Origin: Phoronis australis
Lineage: Eukaryota; Phoronida; Phoronidae
Reading direction: 5' to 3'
DNA length: 64,000 nt
Assembly: GCA_002633005.1 (NCBI GenBank)
Contig: NMRA01000362.1
Location: 167,758-231,757 of the forward strand
Of this stretch, positions 23,001 to 35,480 are shown in pieces (the stretch's first letter is position 1; the number at the start of each line of letters is the position of its first letter). A program made the position numbers and the translations under genes. The notes under the pieces are model-generated. The model was not told the origin of the DNA. It did not search any database and saw nothing but the letters and a program-made list of their open reading frames with translations.

Positions 23001-25020
23001 GGGCGACAGCAGAGGCATTGGCCAGGACCGGCAAAACTTTGACAACATTCTTGCTCATTTGAGCAAGTACGACGAGATTCATGCTGTTTGCATTTTGCTG
23101 AAACCAAACAATTCTAGGTTGACCGTGGTTTTCAAGTTTTGTATTCAAGAGCTCTTAGCGCGTTTGCATCCCTCAGCGAAACAGAATATTGTGTTCTGTT
23201 TCACAAATGCTCGAGCTACATTTTACCAGCCGGGTGATACACTGCCAGCATTAAACAAGATGTTACAATCAAAGAACATTGGACTGCAAGCAACGCCTGA
23301 AAACTACTTTTGCTTTGACAACGAACCATTTAGATTCCTCGTTTGCTTACACAACGACATCAAGTTTGAAGAAACTGAGATTACAACGTATTCAGCAAGC
23401 TGGGACAAAGCTGTTTCTGAGACCAACAAACTGTTTCATAAAATCAAATCCATGGCCCCGCATAAGGTGAGGAACACGATCAGTATGAATGAAGCACGGC
23501 GAATTATCGTAGCTATGAGTAAACCGATGGCAGAGGTGGCTACAACAATCCAAGAGAACGTGCAACTGGCAAACGATGCTAAAGAGCAGATTGATTTGCA
23601 TGATCAAACTATGCACGACCTGCAGCAAAGCCTGAAATTCTCGGGATATGATTTGGAACGCCACGAATTGCCCTATCCGATGACTGTATGCACAGATTCC
23701 AGTTGCATCGAAAGGGTGACTGTGGGAAACACAAACATCCAGAAGATTAACTACAGGCAAATCTGTCACAAGCCTTGTTCTCTGCAAGGAATTCCAATAG
23801 AAACGACAAACGATGAAAGGCTGAGAGGTTGTGCTTGTATACGAGGAGGGACATTTTGCCAACATTGTAACCACCACTATACTCAACACATGCATCTAAC
23901 GTATAACCTTGAGAAAGTACCAAGAGAGTTCATATCTGAGGAGATTCAAATTCAGATTTTAAACAAGAAAAGTGAAAAGGAAAAGAAAGCCACGTTCAAA
24001 GAAAGGGTCGACCAAAAGGTTCGTAAGCTAAAGGAAGAAGAAAAGACAATACTACAAGTAAGTGCTAAGTATGGAGCGTTTCTGAAGAACAATTGCATAA
24101 TTCCATACAACGACGCAGTGGGGGACTACATCGACATGAGCATTGACCAGGAAGACAAGAAACCTGGAGAAATAAGAAATGAAGAAATGCTTCAAAGGTT
24201 GAGAACTCTACGACGCGAATACGACCACGAAAAGAAGATTTTGGACAAGTCTTTGAAGGAGGGCTATACGACTTCCCCAGCTGAAGTGATGGAGCTTCAA
24301 AAACAGTTATTTCAATTGCAGCACTTTGGAAAGACGTTACAAGGTATTTTTGAGGGAATATCAATTTCCCGATCAGCGAAGGGGAAGAACGACGACGAGA
24401 TCATAGCACCTTTCATTCAGCCTGTAACTCGCCGTTACGGCAATGAGATAAGATACTACGACAGTAACGGAGTACCCATCCTGAGTACAGGTAGGTACAG
24501 CCAGTTCACAAATGGTTCTGTTAGGAAGGGTGCGCGTGGACGCATGGAACTACATCACCCCATGTATGACCAACGTGGAAGAGGTGGCGCAGCTGTCCAT
24601 GGCCAATACGGCGGAGGCACGTTTTACCCGAGCAATACGCCTGGGTCCAGTTACGATTTTCCTCACAGATGGAGAGTTGGTAGCTCTGATAGTTATCATT
24701 GTACTGCACAGTTCCACGACCCCTATTGGAATCGAGGTAGGGCAGACCGACCCGTCGACCCAAGCTCGTATTCACACAACGTCCCACGGGATTATCACCG
24801 TCGACCTCATTCGCAGTCCTATATGGGTTATTGCGATACTGGATATAGAGATGGCCAATTTAGTTCGCTTGATCTAAGATACTCCGGTTACGCGGGGACT
24901 CAACAGAATGAAAGTGACACTGGCGACCGTCAGCGGCATAATCAGAAAAAGGAAAAAGAAAAGAAAAAACAAAATCAAGATTCTGGCTTTTTAAGTTGGG
25001 CAGCATCCAAATTTAGATAG
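13507..25020 (+). CDS. Six-RRM / KH-like / P-loop GTPase giant protein (PARP14-like N-terminal half)
   Basis: One gene of ten coding exons is supported by splice signals and phases that fit throughout: 13507-13684, 14343-14555, 14774-15001, 15321-15554, 15708-16916, 17957-18121, 18297-18548, 19033-19305, 19913-20085 and 20558-25020. All junctions up to exon 9 are phase 1, and the last is phase 0. With the 497-bp assembly duplication discounted, the message encodes about 2,296 residues. RRM-like domains lie near residues 8-95, 159-225, 237-310, 692-765, 775-850 and 864-940. Several carry the LFFxNxxxSGGG signature of PARP10/14 RRMs. A KH-like region spans about 320-670, and a GTPase starts near 1533. 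No ADP-ribosyltransferase or macrodomain is seen. By homology it would bind RNA and GTP in the cytosol, perhaps in defence; this is inference. AATAAA lies at 25360. The start could instead be the in-frame ATG at 13474. Confidence 0.72.
20355..20425 (+). mobile_element. LINE-like 3' tail inside the last intron of the giant gene
   Basis: GAGGGCCCTCTTGG, CTATCACTGAAAAGGCGACA, CTCATTTTAAAT and an ATAAATAAATAAA tail repeat the order found at 7075-7170. The T-rich 200 bases before it (about 20140-20350) are probably the same element's 3' untranslated region. It sits in sense orientation within the intron 20086-20557. Confidence 0.6.
20558..25020 (+). other. GTPase half of the giant gene (exon 10)
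   Basis: Exon 10 follows acceptor TTTCCAG and joins in phase 0. In the order read, it has a helical region around 21150-21600 that recalls the helical plus thioredoxin-like part of fish SNTX-family proteins (weak, from memory), a Cys-rich block with CxxC pairs (about 21969-22130), then the G domain. The G domain has P-loop GETGVGKS, DTPGVGD as G3 and FTNAR near the G4 position. Downstream are a CTDSSC to HYTQHMHLTY Cys/His cluster (about 23690-23910) that should bind zinc, a Lys/Glu-rich coiled coil (about 23940-24350), and a C-terminal Gly/Arg/Tyr/His-rich tail with RGRGG. This order matches a family of large GTPases that I recall from cnidarians, fish and fungi and that has no standard name. 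Confidence 0.65.
22088..23080 (+). repeat. 496-bp duplication around a single N (assembly artefact)
   Basis: Bases 22088-22583 recur at 22585-23080 with only about five single-base differences and are separated by one N at 22584. The offset of 497 breaks the GTPase frame. Dropping one copy restores a single open frame through exon 10. This is the pattern of two contigs, probably two haplotypes, abutted without merging their overlap. Confidence 0.9.
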
Positions 25021-27541
25021 GACCCGAAGTGAATTTCGGGCCTTCCATGAACACAGAACTAAGAAGTGATGACGCAGACCCGTTACTCGAGGCATTGCTT
25101 AATCTTGACCTCTGGTTAATGATAATAACCGATTAGGTCTAAATTACGATCAAGATCGTCCTTTCGAACAACCGACCGCATAATGGGTGCGAGACTGAAA
25201 GCATTTTACATGTTTTTGCAATATGACAAAACCTTACCATTTGTTTTTAAATTTGAAGTACGAAATATTTTGCAAGAGCTCTATCCGTCCCCATATAGTG
25301 CAAGAAAAAAGTAATCGGAGGAAATTCCGTTTCTCGTCATGACGGATATTTCTGTTAGTAATAAAACGACTGGAAATAACTGATATGACGGCAAAATTGT
25401 CATTACAAAATGCAGAAGTTTCGCAAAAAAGTAAGAACGTATTTATACCATGGAGGTCAACATCATGATATACTCCAGAAAATATTTATTTTGAGTTTGG
25501 GCCAAAGCACAAATGAACAAAAAATTCAAAATTAATAAGGAAATAGAGTTCGGGGGATTAGACCGTATGACCAACTGAGATGATTTTGTCGAATGCTTAG
25601 AAACCACGGATTTGTGAAGAACTTTTAAATGCAAAAAAGTTTAAATCCTTTTTCTGGTCACGTGTGCACTACTGTCATATAAATGTTTTCTCGTCACCAG
25701 AAAATAACCACAGTTGATACCATAGATAATTGTTTATGCTTTTGTGAAAAATATATTGTCTATTTCGTGGCATGCAAGAGGGAAACGCTTGCAATAAATT
25801 ATTGCTTATAGTATTGCAGTTTAATGTTCGCGGATATATATATTGCTAAACTGCTTTAGTGATACAGAACACAGCCTTTAGTTGTACTTTTCTGCTGTAA
25901 CTTATTATTTTCTATTGATTTGGCTCTGTCATGTTGATGGCCCAATCCCGAGGGAAATATCAAGTTATGTGGGGACCAAAAATTTAAACTCCAGAGAATC
26001 ATTGCTCTACCGAGGTCCATATACAAGCATCTTACACCCCTGTTTCATTACATGGACGCGACAACCGAAGCTTCTTCGCACTGGTATCCTAGTTTTTTAT
26101 TAGCTAGAGATTAGTGTTTCTTTGCTTTGATGTAGTACCATCTTGTCCTCACTTTGTTTACACGTTCACGAGTTATACATGTATGGTTCAGCTGGACAAC
26201 ACCACTTCCTGACGCAAGTCATTGTACTGGGTGCTACCCAATCATAGAACAGAAGTATCAATAGTCGTTAAATGTCTGTGAATGTCCATCCACTCATCGC
26301 AGGGACCAGTCTGAAAGCTGGCATGTTTTAATTGTTGTTATCAGGTAATGTAGTTGAGAATGTACTATGTAGTCTAAAATACAATGTAGAACTAATAGAC
26401 ATACATATGTGAAGGCCAGGTATTCCGGATAGCTTCATTTCTCTTATGCCAGTGATAAACTTTGATTGGCAAACCACCAATGATTTCATGGCAAAGTAAT
26501 GAACGCCAATCTTGACAATACAAAAATGAATGCCTGAGCATGTAGTCAAGAACTTCCCAACAATTTTTTGCAGCAGGGTGGCCAATTCCCTTGGCATTAT
26601 TAGTGCCAAAGATCGGTAATTTTCAATGGCAAACTATAATTCATACAGGATGTTGTGGCGATATTTGACTCTAATGTAGTTACAATGCGATTGTCTGATA
26701 TTGGCTTGCTTTGATACATGTGGTTCAAAAGTGTACTCCTTGCCGGAGTGCATGCGGAAATAAATCTGCTTGCTTGTACCTGTACTCTTGTGTTTAACAT
26801 CACACACGCCTGAACTGCTGGCATGAACCACGACACAGTTGTTAAGTCCCCCTCATCCCCTAACTGCCACCATAGACAATAGTACATAGACAGTCTCAAT
26901 GCACGAAATCCTCGAACTTGCGCACAAGTCACAACCAACATTAAATGATAACCAGGTCACTATACACCAGCAACGGCTGGTGCAACGCACGTTTAATTAC
27001 TTTTGTAAAGTACATGTACATCGTCTGCTCCCTAACCTCTAAAACAAAGCTGACTAGTGCCTTGGAAGAGTGGCACCTCTATTAGGAAAATTTGGATTTG
27101 CAAATCTGTCTATGGTCTATGCTGTCAACTACACTCCATTGAATCAGAACAAAGGGTAAATGGTACCTCCTCACTAACAGGCATCATCAAGCGAGTCTGA
27201 AAGCCATTAAGTTCAATATTGTACAGACATTTCAGTTGCATGTGCTATCCAAACACAAAGCCAAAGGTAGGAAATGTGTAAATGACACTTTAAATACCAT
27301 TCCTCTTTACCATGGATTGTGACTTAAAATTGCAAACTAACACGTGATATCAAAGTTCTGGTCAGGAAAACCAACAAGACGTAATGTCTTAGATAAAGAA
27401 CTGTGGCATACACCATCCATGTTGAAGTTGATCAGATTGACAGTAGCAATTACACGTATTCCTCTTGAATGTGCAACGTTGACACAGATGAACAGTTGTC
27501 CGGCAGTTGTGGTTGTTTACCCACAGTTAACATCCAACAAC
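25021..27541. other. 3' region of the giant gene and intergenic DNA
   Basis: AATAAA at 25360-25365 is a plausible poly(A) signal for the giant gene. After that I see only short frames with no family likeness, up to the 3' end of the minus-strand CYTH gene. Confidence 0.45.
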
Positions 27542-30500
27542 CTACATGTTGTGCAGCAAGTCCATGTACGAGCCTGACAGCAAGTCCGCTTCTTGTATGC
27601 TTAATTTATTCATCAGATCATCAGCAATACTCTGTCCATATTTACCGGTTTGATCTTCCATCAACTGAACCTGCAAGCATGTTACAAAAAGATGAACGAG
27701 ACACACCAACAAACTTTCAGAAAAACTATGTGACAGAGGTAAAGAAATAGCTCCTACCTTTCTTCAATGCACATTGTTTTGATGTGAAGACTGAACGAGA
27801 AAGAAAACGATATCAAAATACACAGTTATATTCCGGCACGCCTCTTTCAACAATTCTTAACCTTTGCTTAACATAAGAAAGGTGAGAGGACATTACGTTC
27901 TTTTACAGAAGCTTTCAGCACAAGACTTAAGAGAGGACTCTCAATGTGTAAATAAAAAGAGTCAATTTAACCTACAACAAACTGATTACGAACATGTGAT
28001 TGTGGTAGTGACTCTCACATTCTCTTTACAAGTACAGGGATGTATGCAATGTTGAAATTACATATATGAGCATGGTGGGTAAAAATTAGATTTCGTTGTA
28101 TTTGGCTAGGTGGAATAAAAGTTTGATTATGGCGTTAAATCCACAGAACCAACGTCCCAAAGTAGACATGAACAGCAGTAGCCAACAGCGACGCTTTAAT
28201 TCCAGATCTTTGAACAAAGGTTTGTTCAATGTCAGTGACGAAAGTAAACTGTTAAAAGCCCGCTACAATCAAACTGCACTAAAGGACAAATACACACATA
28301 TGACAGCAATTTAAGCACCAACCGTGCGTCTGCATGACAACTCATGCGTATTGACAACTCCAGCACTTGAAATTAATTTCTTAACCAGTTGTAAGTTAGG
28401 TGTATCATTTTGCTCATTTCCTTTCAAAATCAATAGTATGATGAACAGTGACTAAAAAAGATCATTCTGTCTCAACAAACTTAGTGCATACTCACTTCGA
28501 GTTCCATAAAAGATCCTAAACCAACCACCCGGTCCAGATGGACTCTTGTTTGTCCAATCATATATAACGTTCGTGTCTTCTCAACACAACCCTTCACTCC
28601 TAAAGCTTTACCCAAAGTCACCTGAGAAAAAACAGAGATAAGATTACAAACACTATATGAAAAACATGTGGAAAGTACATTAGGTTATTTCAAAACTCAA
28701 ACCTATTTGTCATGAACATAACTTCGTTTCCTTGTATGTCACATCCAGTTTCTAGGTGGGTGCACCATATAGAACGATTGCAACTAAAACACATTTTTCT
28801 GGAAAACACTTAACTTTTATACCCATAGCTTATTCCGATGTTGTCTGCAACAGTACCTTTATGTCAATTCATCACATATTTTCCTGTGGATATTTGAGGA
28901 TACTTGTCCAAAAATAAATGGATAACATTGGGAACTGACGCGGGAAGTCCTTGGGATGAAAAATCAAAGCCCTGTGAAGCACCACGTTTGAAAATGAATG
29001 CTTTTAATCAGGTCCCGGTCAACAAAATCGCCACTAGGAAGAGTCACAGTAGTTGAACTGGTCTGAATACCAATGTCTGCCGTCACTTTCTCATCAGCAA
29101 AATTTGTGTCAATTTTCATGATTTGAGCGGTTGGGCGGATAGAGACACTAAAATACCGGCTCAAAACTATTAAAAATAGTCACTAGGAAGCGCAAACTCC
29201 GTCGAATACATTCACAATTGGGATGGTGTCGTCTTCATCTCAACAGAAACATATGTAAAGAATTTTATGAATATCCGCCAATGAACTGGACAGATAGAGA
29301 GACAAAGTTAACGTAAAAATCTAAAATTGCCCCCAGTAGTTGGATATGTCTAAAAATTGCCACCGTCTGTCACCAGCTTCACAGGAACAAGACTGGCAAA
29401 TTTCATGAAGGAACTGCAAGCCTCTTATGAAATACAGTAGCGGATGCTGTCAGATGGGTGCGCGACAGCAATATGCACCCACACAAGTATAAGTGGCCGC
29501 AAAACAAAAACGCTTGCAGAACCGTTTGCAGAAAATACACTGTACAGTGTCCAGGTCGATTCTAATCAAAACAAAACCTTACTGTAACTGTGTTGTCAGT
29601 TTCTAGATGGCCATTATTTTTTTGCCATCCTGTGTGAGAAAATCTCAAAATGGCATCAATTCATTAAGAGAGCATGATGTCCTTACTGGGTCGCTTTTTA
29701 TTCTGGTACGAGAAAGTCAATATTTTAACTCATCTCGAAATACAGTGTGACTAAATTTTGAAAGTCCCAGATGTTTTGATGACTGCTAACGAACAGTTAA
29801 AGAAATCGACTTCATCGAATTTTCCAATGGTAGTTCTCAGTGAGGATAAATTTATCAGTTTTGAAACTAACCTCAAAAAAGAAAACCAAGATGATTCACT
29901 ATCACCCTTCAGACAACGTTGAAACCTCGCTTGCACTGAGGTTTGCGTCCAGCCCATTTCATACTGACCAGAGGTAAATATAGTTTCAGTTGGTCATGCA
30001 CAATAAAGTGACAAGAGAAACCCGTAGTATCCACTTAACACATACTGGTAGATAAATAGAAAAAGTCACATGACTTACTTTAAGCTGTTCAGGATTATGC
30101 TCCTCTGTGATCCAGAAATCGGATTGTTTTGGGCCGGTGTCGTCACTTCTCTCGTAAAATATGAGCTGGGCAAATGGCCGGTGCTGAAACATCAAATTAG
30201 CTGGGATGTCACAGAAGCGTCACTGATCACATGGAACATTTTAATAACAACACTGTTACTCAAATGTAATAGTGGCGAAAAGGACGACAATTGCAAAGAC
30301 CATAAGATTGATCTCAAAATTCAAACTCCAGCAAGGCAACACCAATTTAATTTATATATTTTGTCTCCTACTTTAAAGTGTACTAATGACACGGTTTTTG
30401 AATTGGTTTGATGACTTCAATAATAATAGGTAATAGACATTCATATGTGTCAACCAATACTTACATGTAGTCGCGCACAAAATCAAAAGAAACAAAAAAA

Positions 30501-30747
30501 TCAATGATTTTTGAGAATGACTTCAGTCGGTCAAAGAGAGGCTCAAAAGCATTGTTGGTTTATCAAAGTTTGACAAACCGGTGGCTTTTACCTCCATCTC
30601 TCTGAGCTTCAGCCTCCCGTTGGGCACGTTGTAGAATGTATCTTTTTGTTTCAAGATTGTCGCGTCACCATCAGCCAACTGTTGAACTATTTTCTCCAAT
30701 TCATCAATGTTGCCAACACGTGCCTTAATTTCAACATTCGCCGGCAT
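27542..30747 (-). CDS. CYTH-domain protein (CyaB / thiamine-triphosphatase-like), complete
   Basis: Four minus-strand exons join in phase 0 at every junction: 30592-30747, 30079-30165, 28496-28621 and 27542-27670, giving 165 residues. Donors GTAAAA, GTAAGT and GTGAGT and acceptors CCCAG, CTCAG and GCAG flank them. CYTH proteins fold as a tunnel and bind triphosphates with metal ions; members include class IV adenylate cyclase and thiamine triphosphatase. The start reads NVEIKAR, which keeps the E-x-K end of the EXEXK signature but replaces the first Glu with Asn. Further family features are GRLKLRE, LIFYERSDDTGPKQSD, a TRVHLDRV strand, and a C-terminal helix ending LLSGSYMDLL. The size fits the small single-domain animal members. 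The true substrate cannot be told from sequence. An acceptor just upstream of the ATG (ATACAG, about 30765) implies a 5' untranslated exon. Confidence 0.88.
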
Positions 30748-33449
30748 CGTCAGATCGAACTTCTGTATAATGACAGATACAGTGCACAGATTAGTGCAAT
30801 ATAACAAATAGAAGAAATGGAGTTGTCCGGCCACTGCTCAGTAGTCTTACTGAAAGGCGTGAAGGTTAGGAACTTGGAAAACTGTCCAAGTTTGGAATCT
30901 TGAGGTTAAACCCTCAATAATACCTTTGTGGCAAAACTTTTTGTTGTTACATTGTGACCACGTGGCACTGCTGCAAGATTTATAGGCACAAGAGATGTGA
31001 CCAAAAGCACCTTTTCCGAAGGACAAACTATCAGTAGTTAATCATAAAATGATATCCAGCGAGAATTTCAAACCTTCCTTCCAGTTCGTCGCCAATTTCG
31101 CACCCCACCACCCTCGGTAATCAGCAATTGGCCTGGTCACTAACTATTTATCCTTTAATTCCACAAGCCATGCAGTCCACTTCTTCCCACTGATACCCCC
31201 TTCCCTGCTTGTATGTTTTTCTCACGTTTTCCATTGTCCTCTGATGGAATTTTTCTTGCTTTGCCTGAATATCATATAACTTTTACCCGGTTCTGGGGGA
31301 TGGCAATTCCCCCCTCCGAATATAGGTAGAACATGATCCTGTCTGCGTAATCATGTAAAACACAGATTCACTGTCACTGAGCTAAACAAGCAGTAAGCTG
31401 GGTAGGTAGACCGCAGTGGGCCGCTGCATCCTGAGAGAGGGCAGGTGCCAGTCAGCACAGGCACACGTATGCTCAACAATGGAGGTGACTTTCTTAACTG
31501 CCAAGGCTAAGTTATTTTCATGCTCGTAAGCATGTAATTGGTTACAAGTAGCACAACAAAAACGCCTTGCTTGTGAAATTGTATGATATTTTCATATTTG
31601 AGGCCCAGTCCTGGGAGGGGACCAACAATTTAGTGAATTTTTTTTTTTACTGACATTTTTCCCCATTCATGAAATAATGTTTTCAACAATGGAATCGATT
31701 CACCCTTTTCCTGTTTTTGTGAAATGATACAACTTTTATGTTAAGGACGCTTGACTTTTGGACGGTCACCCAATGATGGTTTCTTGGAAAGGCGGCTCAG
31801 GTCAATCATTCCTTTGCCCCCATTGTACACCAATGTAACAGTTCATGAAGTAAAATAGATAGCAATTCCAGTTGCTCAACCGCAAAACATGTTCATGTGA
31901 AGCACACCAACTTCAAGAAATGAGGCTGAAACAACCAAATTTGTGAAATGGAAACGAAATATCCAATACCATTTACCGTCATCCGAATATAGAAGTTTGA
32001 ATTGTTTGGAAAATCACTAACTGTGAATATCACGACGACAATTTTTATTTCTAATGACAATCAAAATGTTCTTGAAACTTTCCCAAAAGATTTGTTAGAG
32101 CGTTCTTTTTTCTCGATGGTCATTATTTGAAAAGCATTTTTGATGGCGACGGAAATGTACATAGAAGACATGCCAGGTCATTTATCACTCATATTTTCGA
32201 AGATTTTTTATGACCGTATTATGCCACAGCCCCAGCTCTCTGTGACCAATGGGAACTTTGGATCAAACCTTCTCCAGATGTTCAAAAGTCTTTTAAATTT
32301 CCAAGAATACAGTTGCGCGTTCAGTAAGAATCATAGTTTAGAAGTTGACAAAAAGGCTCAAATATTTTGCTAGCCACTAGTTGCCAGTGCAGTACGGTCA
32401 GAATAACCAATGACACGACAGAAAAGTATCGTGACCGTGCTGTTTCTCAGACATCTGCTTCTCAAAACAAAAAAGTTAATGCTAAGTCTAGTACCAGTAG
32501 TGGAAAACCAAGGCAGTTGTCAGTTCCATTTATCTATGCTCAAGGAAAGCCTGCAGAATGCATCATTTGCCAGAAAATGGTGGGTTACAACTTCCAGACA
32601 ACCACATAAAGAAAAGGAAACATGAAATTATTTTTTCCTCCTTGAAAGATAGAGTGAAAAGGACCTTAGTTGAAAAGACTATGAATTAAATTACATTAAA
32701 AATATCTTGTTTCAGTCTTGGAATTATCTTGAGATCTGAGCTTGACCCTATAAATTTGAAAATTTGCATTCAGGTGGCCATCCCAAACTCAGAAGCACTG
32801 GTGGCAGTTTTTTATGTGTAAGTGATCATCGCTGCATTTTATGAAATTCCAAACCTTTTTTTCAGACCATTTTGTTATGCCAAATGCAGTGGATGTAATT
32901 TGAGTTATACTAAAAGGAAAAAATATTCCGTGCTCCAAATTTCACAATCAATTCAACTTTAGCTCAGATTTTGGTATCCCAAATTTTGGAAACTGTCCCA
33001 AACTGGAGAATTTTTTGTATAACTGGAAAAATGTTGATTCCTCCAGTTATGTGCCATCTTTTGTGCTATGGGTAAATGTTTCAGTTGTCAATTTACACAA
33101 AACTATTAATTTCCAAGATGGTTGTTTTCCATTTTTCAAGGGCTGAATTAGGGATCCTCAAAAGTTCACCATGTGCTGTTTATGACAGTTGCACAGTGGT
33201 GGTAGCGATGTCCATTTATCTGAAGGATTACTTGTAAAGAACAAGATAAATTTACCCACTGGCAGTCTGATTAGAAAATTCCAAAGAGTTCAACAGCTTC
33301 TTATCTCGTGGGGAAATCAAGGAGGTCCTTTGTGAGTATTTGTATAAAACAATGTGGAAGTGCCAATTCAAATTAATTCTGATACGTTCCAGTTGAAGCC
33401 AACTGTCACGGTAATATCACAGACTAGCTGGTGTCTTTAGTTAGTAGGT

Positions 33450-33600
33450 TTTACATGTGCTTTGGTAGACGTACACGCTGTATAAAGTCTAAAGGCGAAT
33501 ATTTTTCGAATGGTATCTCTCCGGAAAACATTATATAGTAGAAGACTAAGCCCAGAACATCCGTCCACAGGGGGTGGCCGCTGGTAAAGCAAATGAAGTC
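33450..33600 (-). pseudogene. Possible protein-kinase C-lobe relic
   Basis: Read on the minus strand, 33585 down to 33450 gives TSGHPLWTDVLGLVFYYIMF, then SGEIPFEKYSPLDFI, before a stop. This resembles the kinase alphaF region (D-V-x-x-L-G-x-x-x-Y-x-M-x-S-G-x-x-P-F). No upstream catalytic loop or downstream Arg is found in frame, so it is at best a fragment. Confidence 0.25.
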
Positions 33601-33730
33601 GTGCCCCACGGGCTACCCCCGCCAAAAATTCCCACCGGTCTGAAGTATAGTATTTGTTTTGGTGGTTTGGGTCTCAGCCGGGTAAGTACAAGTTCGGTGC
33701 TGGGAGACAGGGCACTGTATGGCGAAAGCA

Positions 33731-33837
33731 CAGGCGTCCTCAGCTTACGCAGTCCCCAATACACTACATGTATATTGAAGTGACTGTGTATTGCCGTGTA
33801 TTGGGGACGATCAGAAACTCAGAGCTGAGGACGCCTG
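33731..33837. repeat. 107-bp foldback element
   Basis: CAGGCGTCCTCAGCT (33731-33745) is the exact complement of AGCTGAGGACGCCTG (33823-33837). Inside it, GTCCCCAATACAC (33752-33764) pairs with GTGTATTGGGGAC (33796-33808). The arms are long and near perfect, which suggests a young palindromic insertion or a MITE. Confidence 0.75.
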
Positions 33838-35009
33838 TAGAGTAGACAAAGTAGGCGCCCGGGCTACAGTAGGCCAATACAATGCCCGACTTCGAGTTGG
33901 ACATGCCGTCGGGACTGTCAACAACGTCAAGTCAAAGTAGATGGATCACGACTGTTCACAATAAAAATTTAGGTATTGCGTTATGCTAAGACTATCCAGC
34001 TCACAAAGACAAAGGCACCAAAGGACGAACGAATCGGATGACCACTAAAACAGTTGTACTCACCGGTCACAGTGCTGCTTGTAGGCTACGAATCAAACCG
34101 CGCAAATCTTGACCTACTTTACGACCTGCCAGGTCAATAAATTACTCCGCGTGAAGCAAGTTCAAATCATTTACTGTAAATTCTCAATAATAGATCTGTA
34201 ATGATGCATTAACTTTAAATTAGACTATTTGACGATAGAAACATGGTTTTGTACGATATTTAAATAATATGTTACGATGAATGATTAAATACTACTACAC
34301 TACTTTCCTTGTACAGTAACACAGTTGTTCATCGCCATTTTATCGGCCATATTTCTGTGCCGATTGTGTAGGCAGTTGATTTTATTTTTGGCTTTCATCT
34401 GTGCTGAGGGGTCCTTTTGCATATAGATGTTGCAAGAGTTACGGGAAAGTGCAATCTTTGGAACCTTAGTGTGATAAAGTAATCCATTTTCAGGTAACGT
34501 TTTATTTTCATCTGTAAACTGTGTGATTTCCCTGTCGACCTGCCCGTTTGGTGGGTTCCAGCATTGTCCGAAACTCAATGGTTTACGGTTTGATTTGAAG
34601 GTCTGGTCGTGTTTACATTGTGTTATTCCTCCTCTGAATATTTTCTTCATTTTTACGTGGAACTCTGTAGGCTGTTGTGAACAATGCAAGGTTCTGCGTT
34701 TTTTCGCTATCGTTAATCGATACTTTTCCGGTATTTGAGATTACATCCACACGAACTAATTTGCAGTTGACCCCATAAGTAGGTCAAATCACGATTTAGA
34801 TTCATAATCAACAAATGACATGTTGTTGCCTAATTCAAATTAGGGCACCAAAATTCGATTTGCGTGTTCGGAAATTATAGCGCTTGGTGACATTTGTATT
34901 ATTTTTCTAAAGTGCAAATAATTATAACCTCTTTTAATCATGCCATTGGAAGTGCACTCCACCAAAAAGGCGGGAGGAGTTAGCGTTTAAAACAATAATT
35001 CATCCCACC

Positions 35010-35480
35010 TTGGTCGGAATACGCCTCTACTGTTTGGCCTGTGTGACCCTTATACCCATAAACTCATGAAGACATTGCAGCTGTAGAGAAAGTACAGAGG
35101 AGAGCTGCGTGATGGGTCACGAGACGGTTCAATCATTTGTCGGATAATCCTCTGTTGGTTCAATGTTAGAAACCCGCCCACCCTCAGCCACAGACGCAAA
35201 ATCTGTCGGCTGAAAATGTTTTACAAATATGATAAGAAGTTGGTGATCGTCAACTCTGATGTTGCCCCTATCGCAGATCTTACTGTCTTGGGCATCTATA
35301 CCAGAAGGTCACCCAACTATAGTATTCCAATAAATAGGACTGATTGCAGGAAAAAACATTCTTTCCTAGCTCAAACGCTAACTGGAATATCTTGCCCATA
35401 GCTTGCCTGGCTACATTACATCAGTCCCTTATCTTGATATATTTGTCAGCAAGCTATCTGCCTTTCTAAAGTAACATAGT
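35010..35480 (+). pseudogene. Decayed LINE reverse transcriptase, C-terminal part
   Basis: The plus strand in shifting frames reads EYASTVWPV, then AVEKVQRRAA, an RFNHLSDNPL segment, RRKICRLKMFYKYDK, RTDCRKKHSF, and finally WNILP. These appear in the order of the C-terminal reverse transcriptase region of CR1/Jockey-type LINEs (LEYxSxVWxP, LExVQRRAAR, RxxxRLxxxYK, RTxxxWNxLP). Stops and frameshifts interrupt it, so it is dead. It is an insertion upstream of the Suv4-20 gene. Confidence 0.75.

Larger units (their letters stand above)
30748..35000. other. Gene-poor stretch between CYTH gene and LINE relic
   Basis: I see no intact gene. A small frame at 32367-32609 ends with a PAECIICQ Cys pair and is preceded by Ser/Lys-rich sequence; I cannot assign it. 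The stretch also holds a foldback at 33731-33837 and a possible kinase relic, both listed separately. Confidence 0.45.

Noticed and set aside
22088-23080. Tandem double GTPase domain
   Set aside because: The copies are about 99% identical at the DNA level, abut an N, and are out of frame with each other; assembly overlap explains this better.
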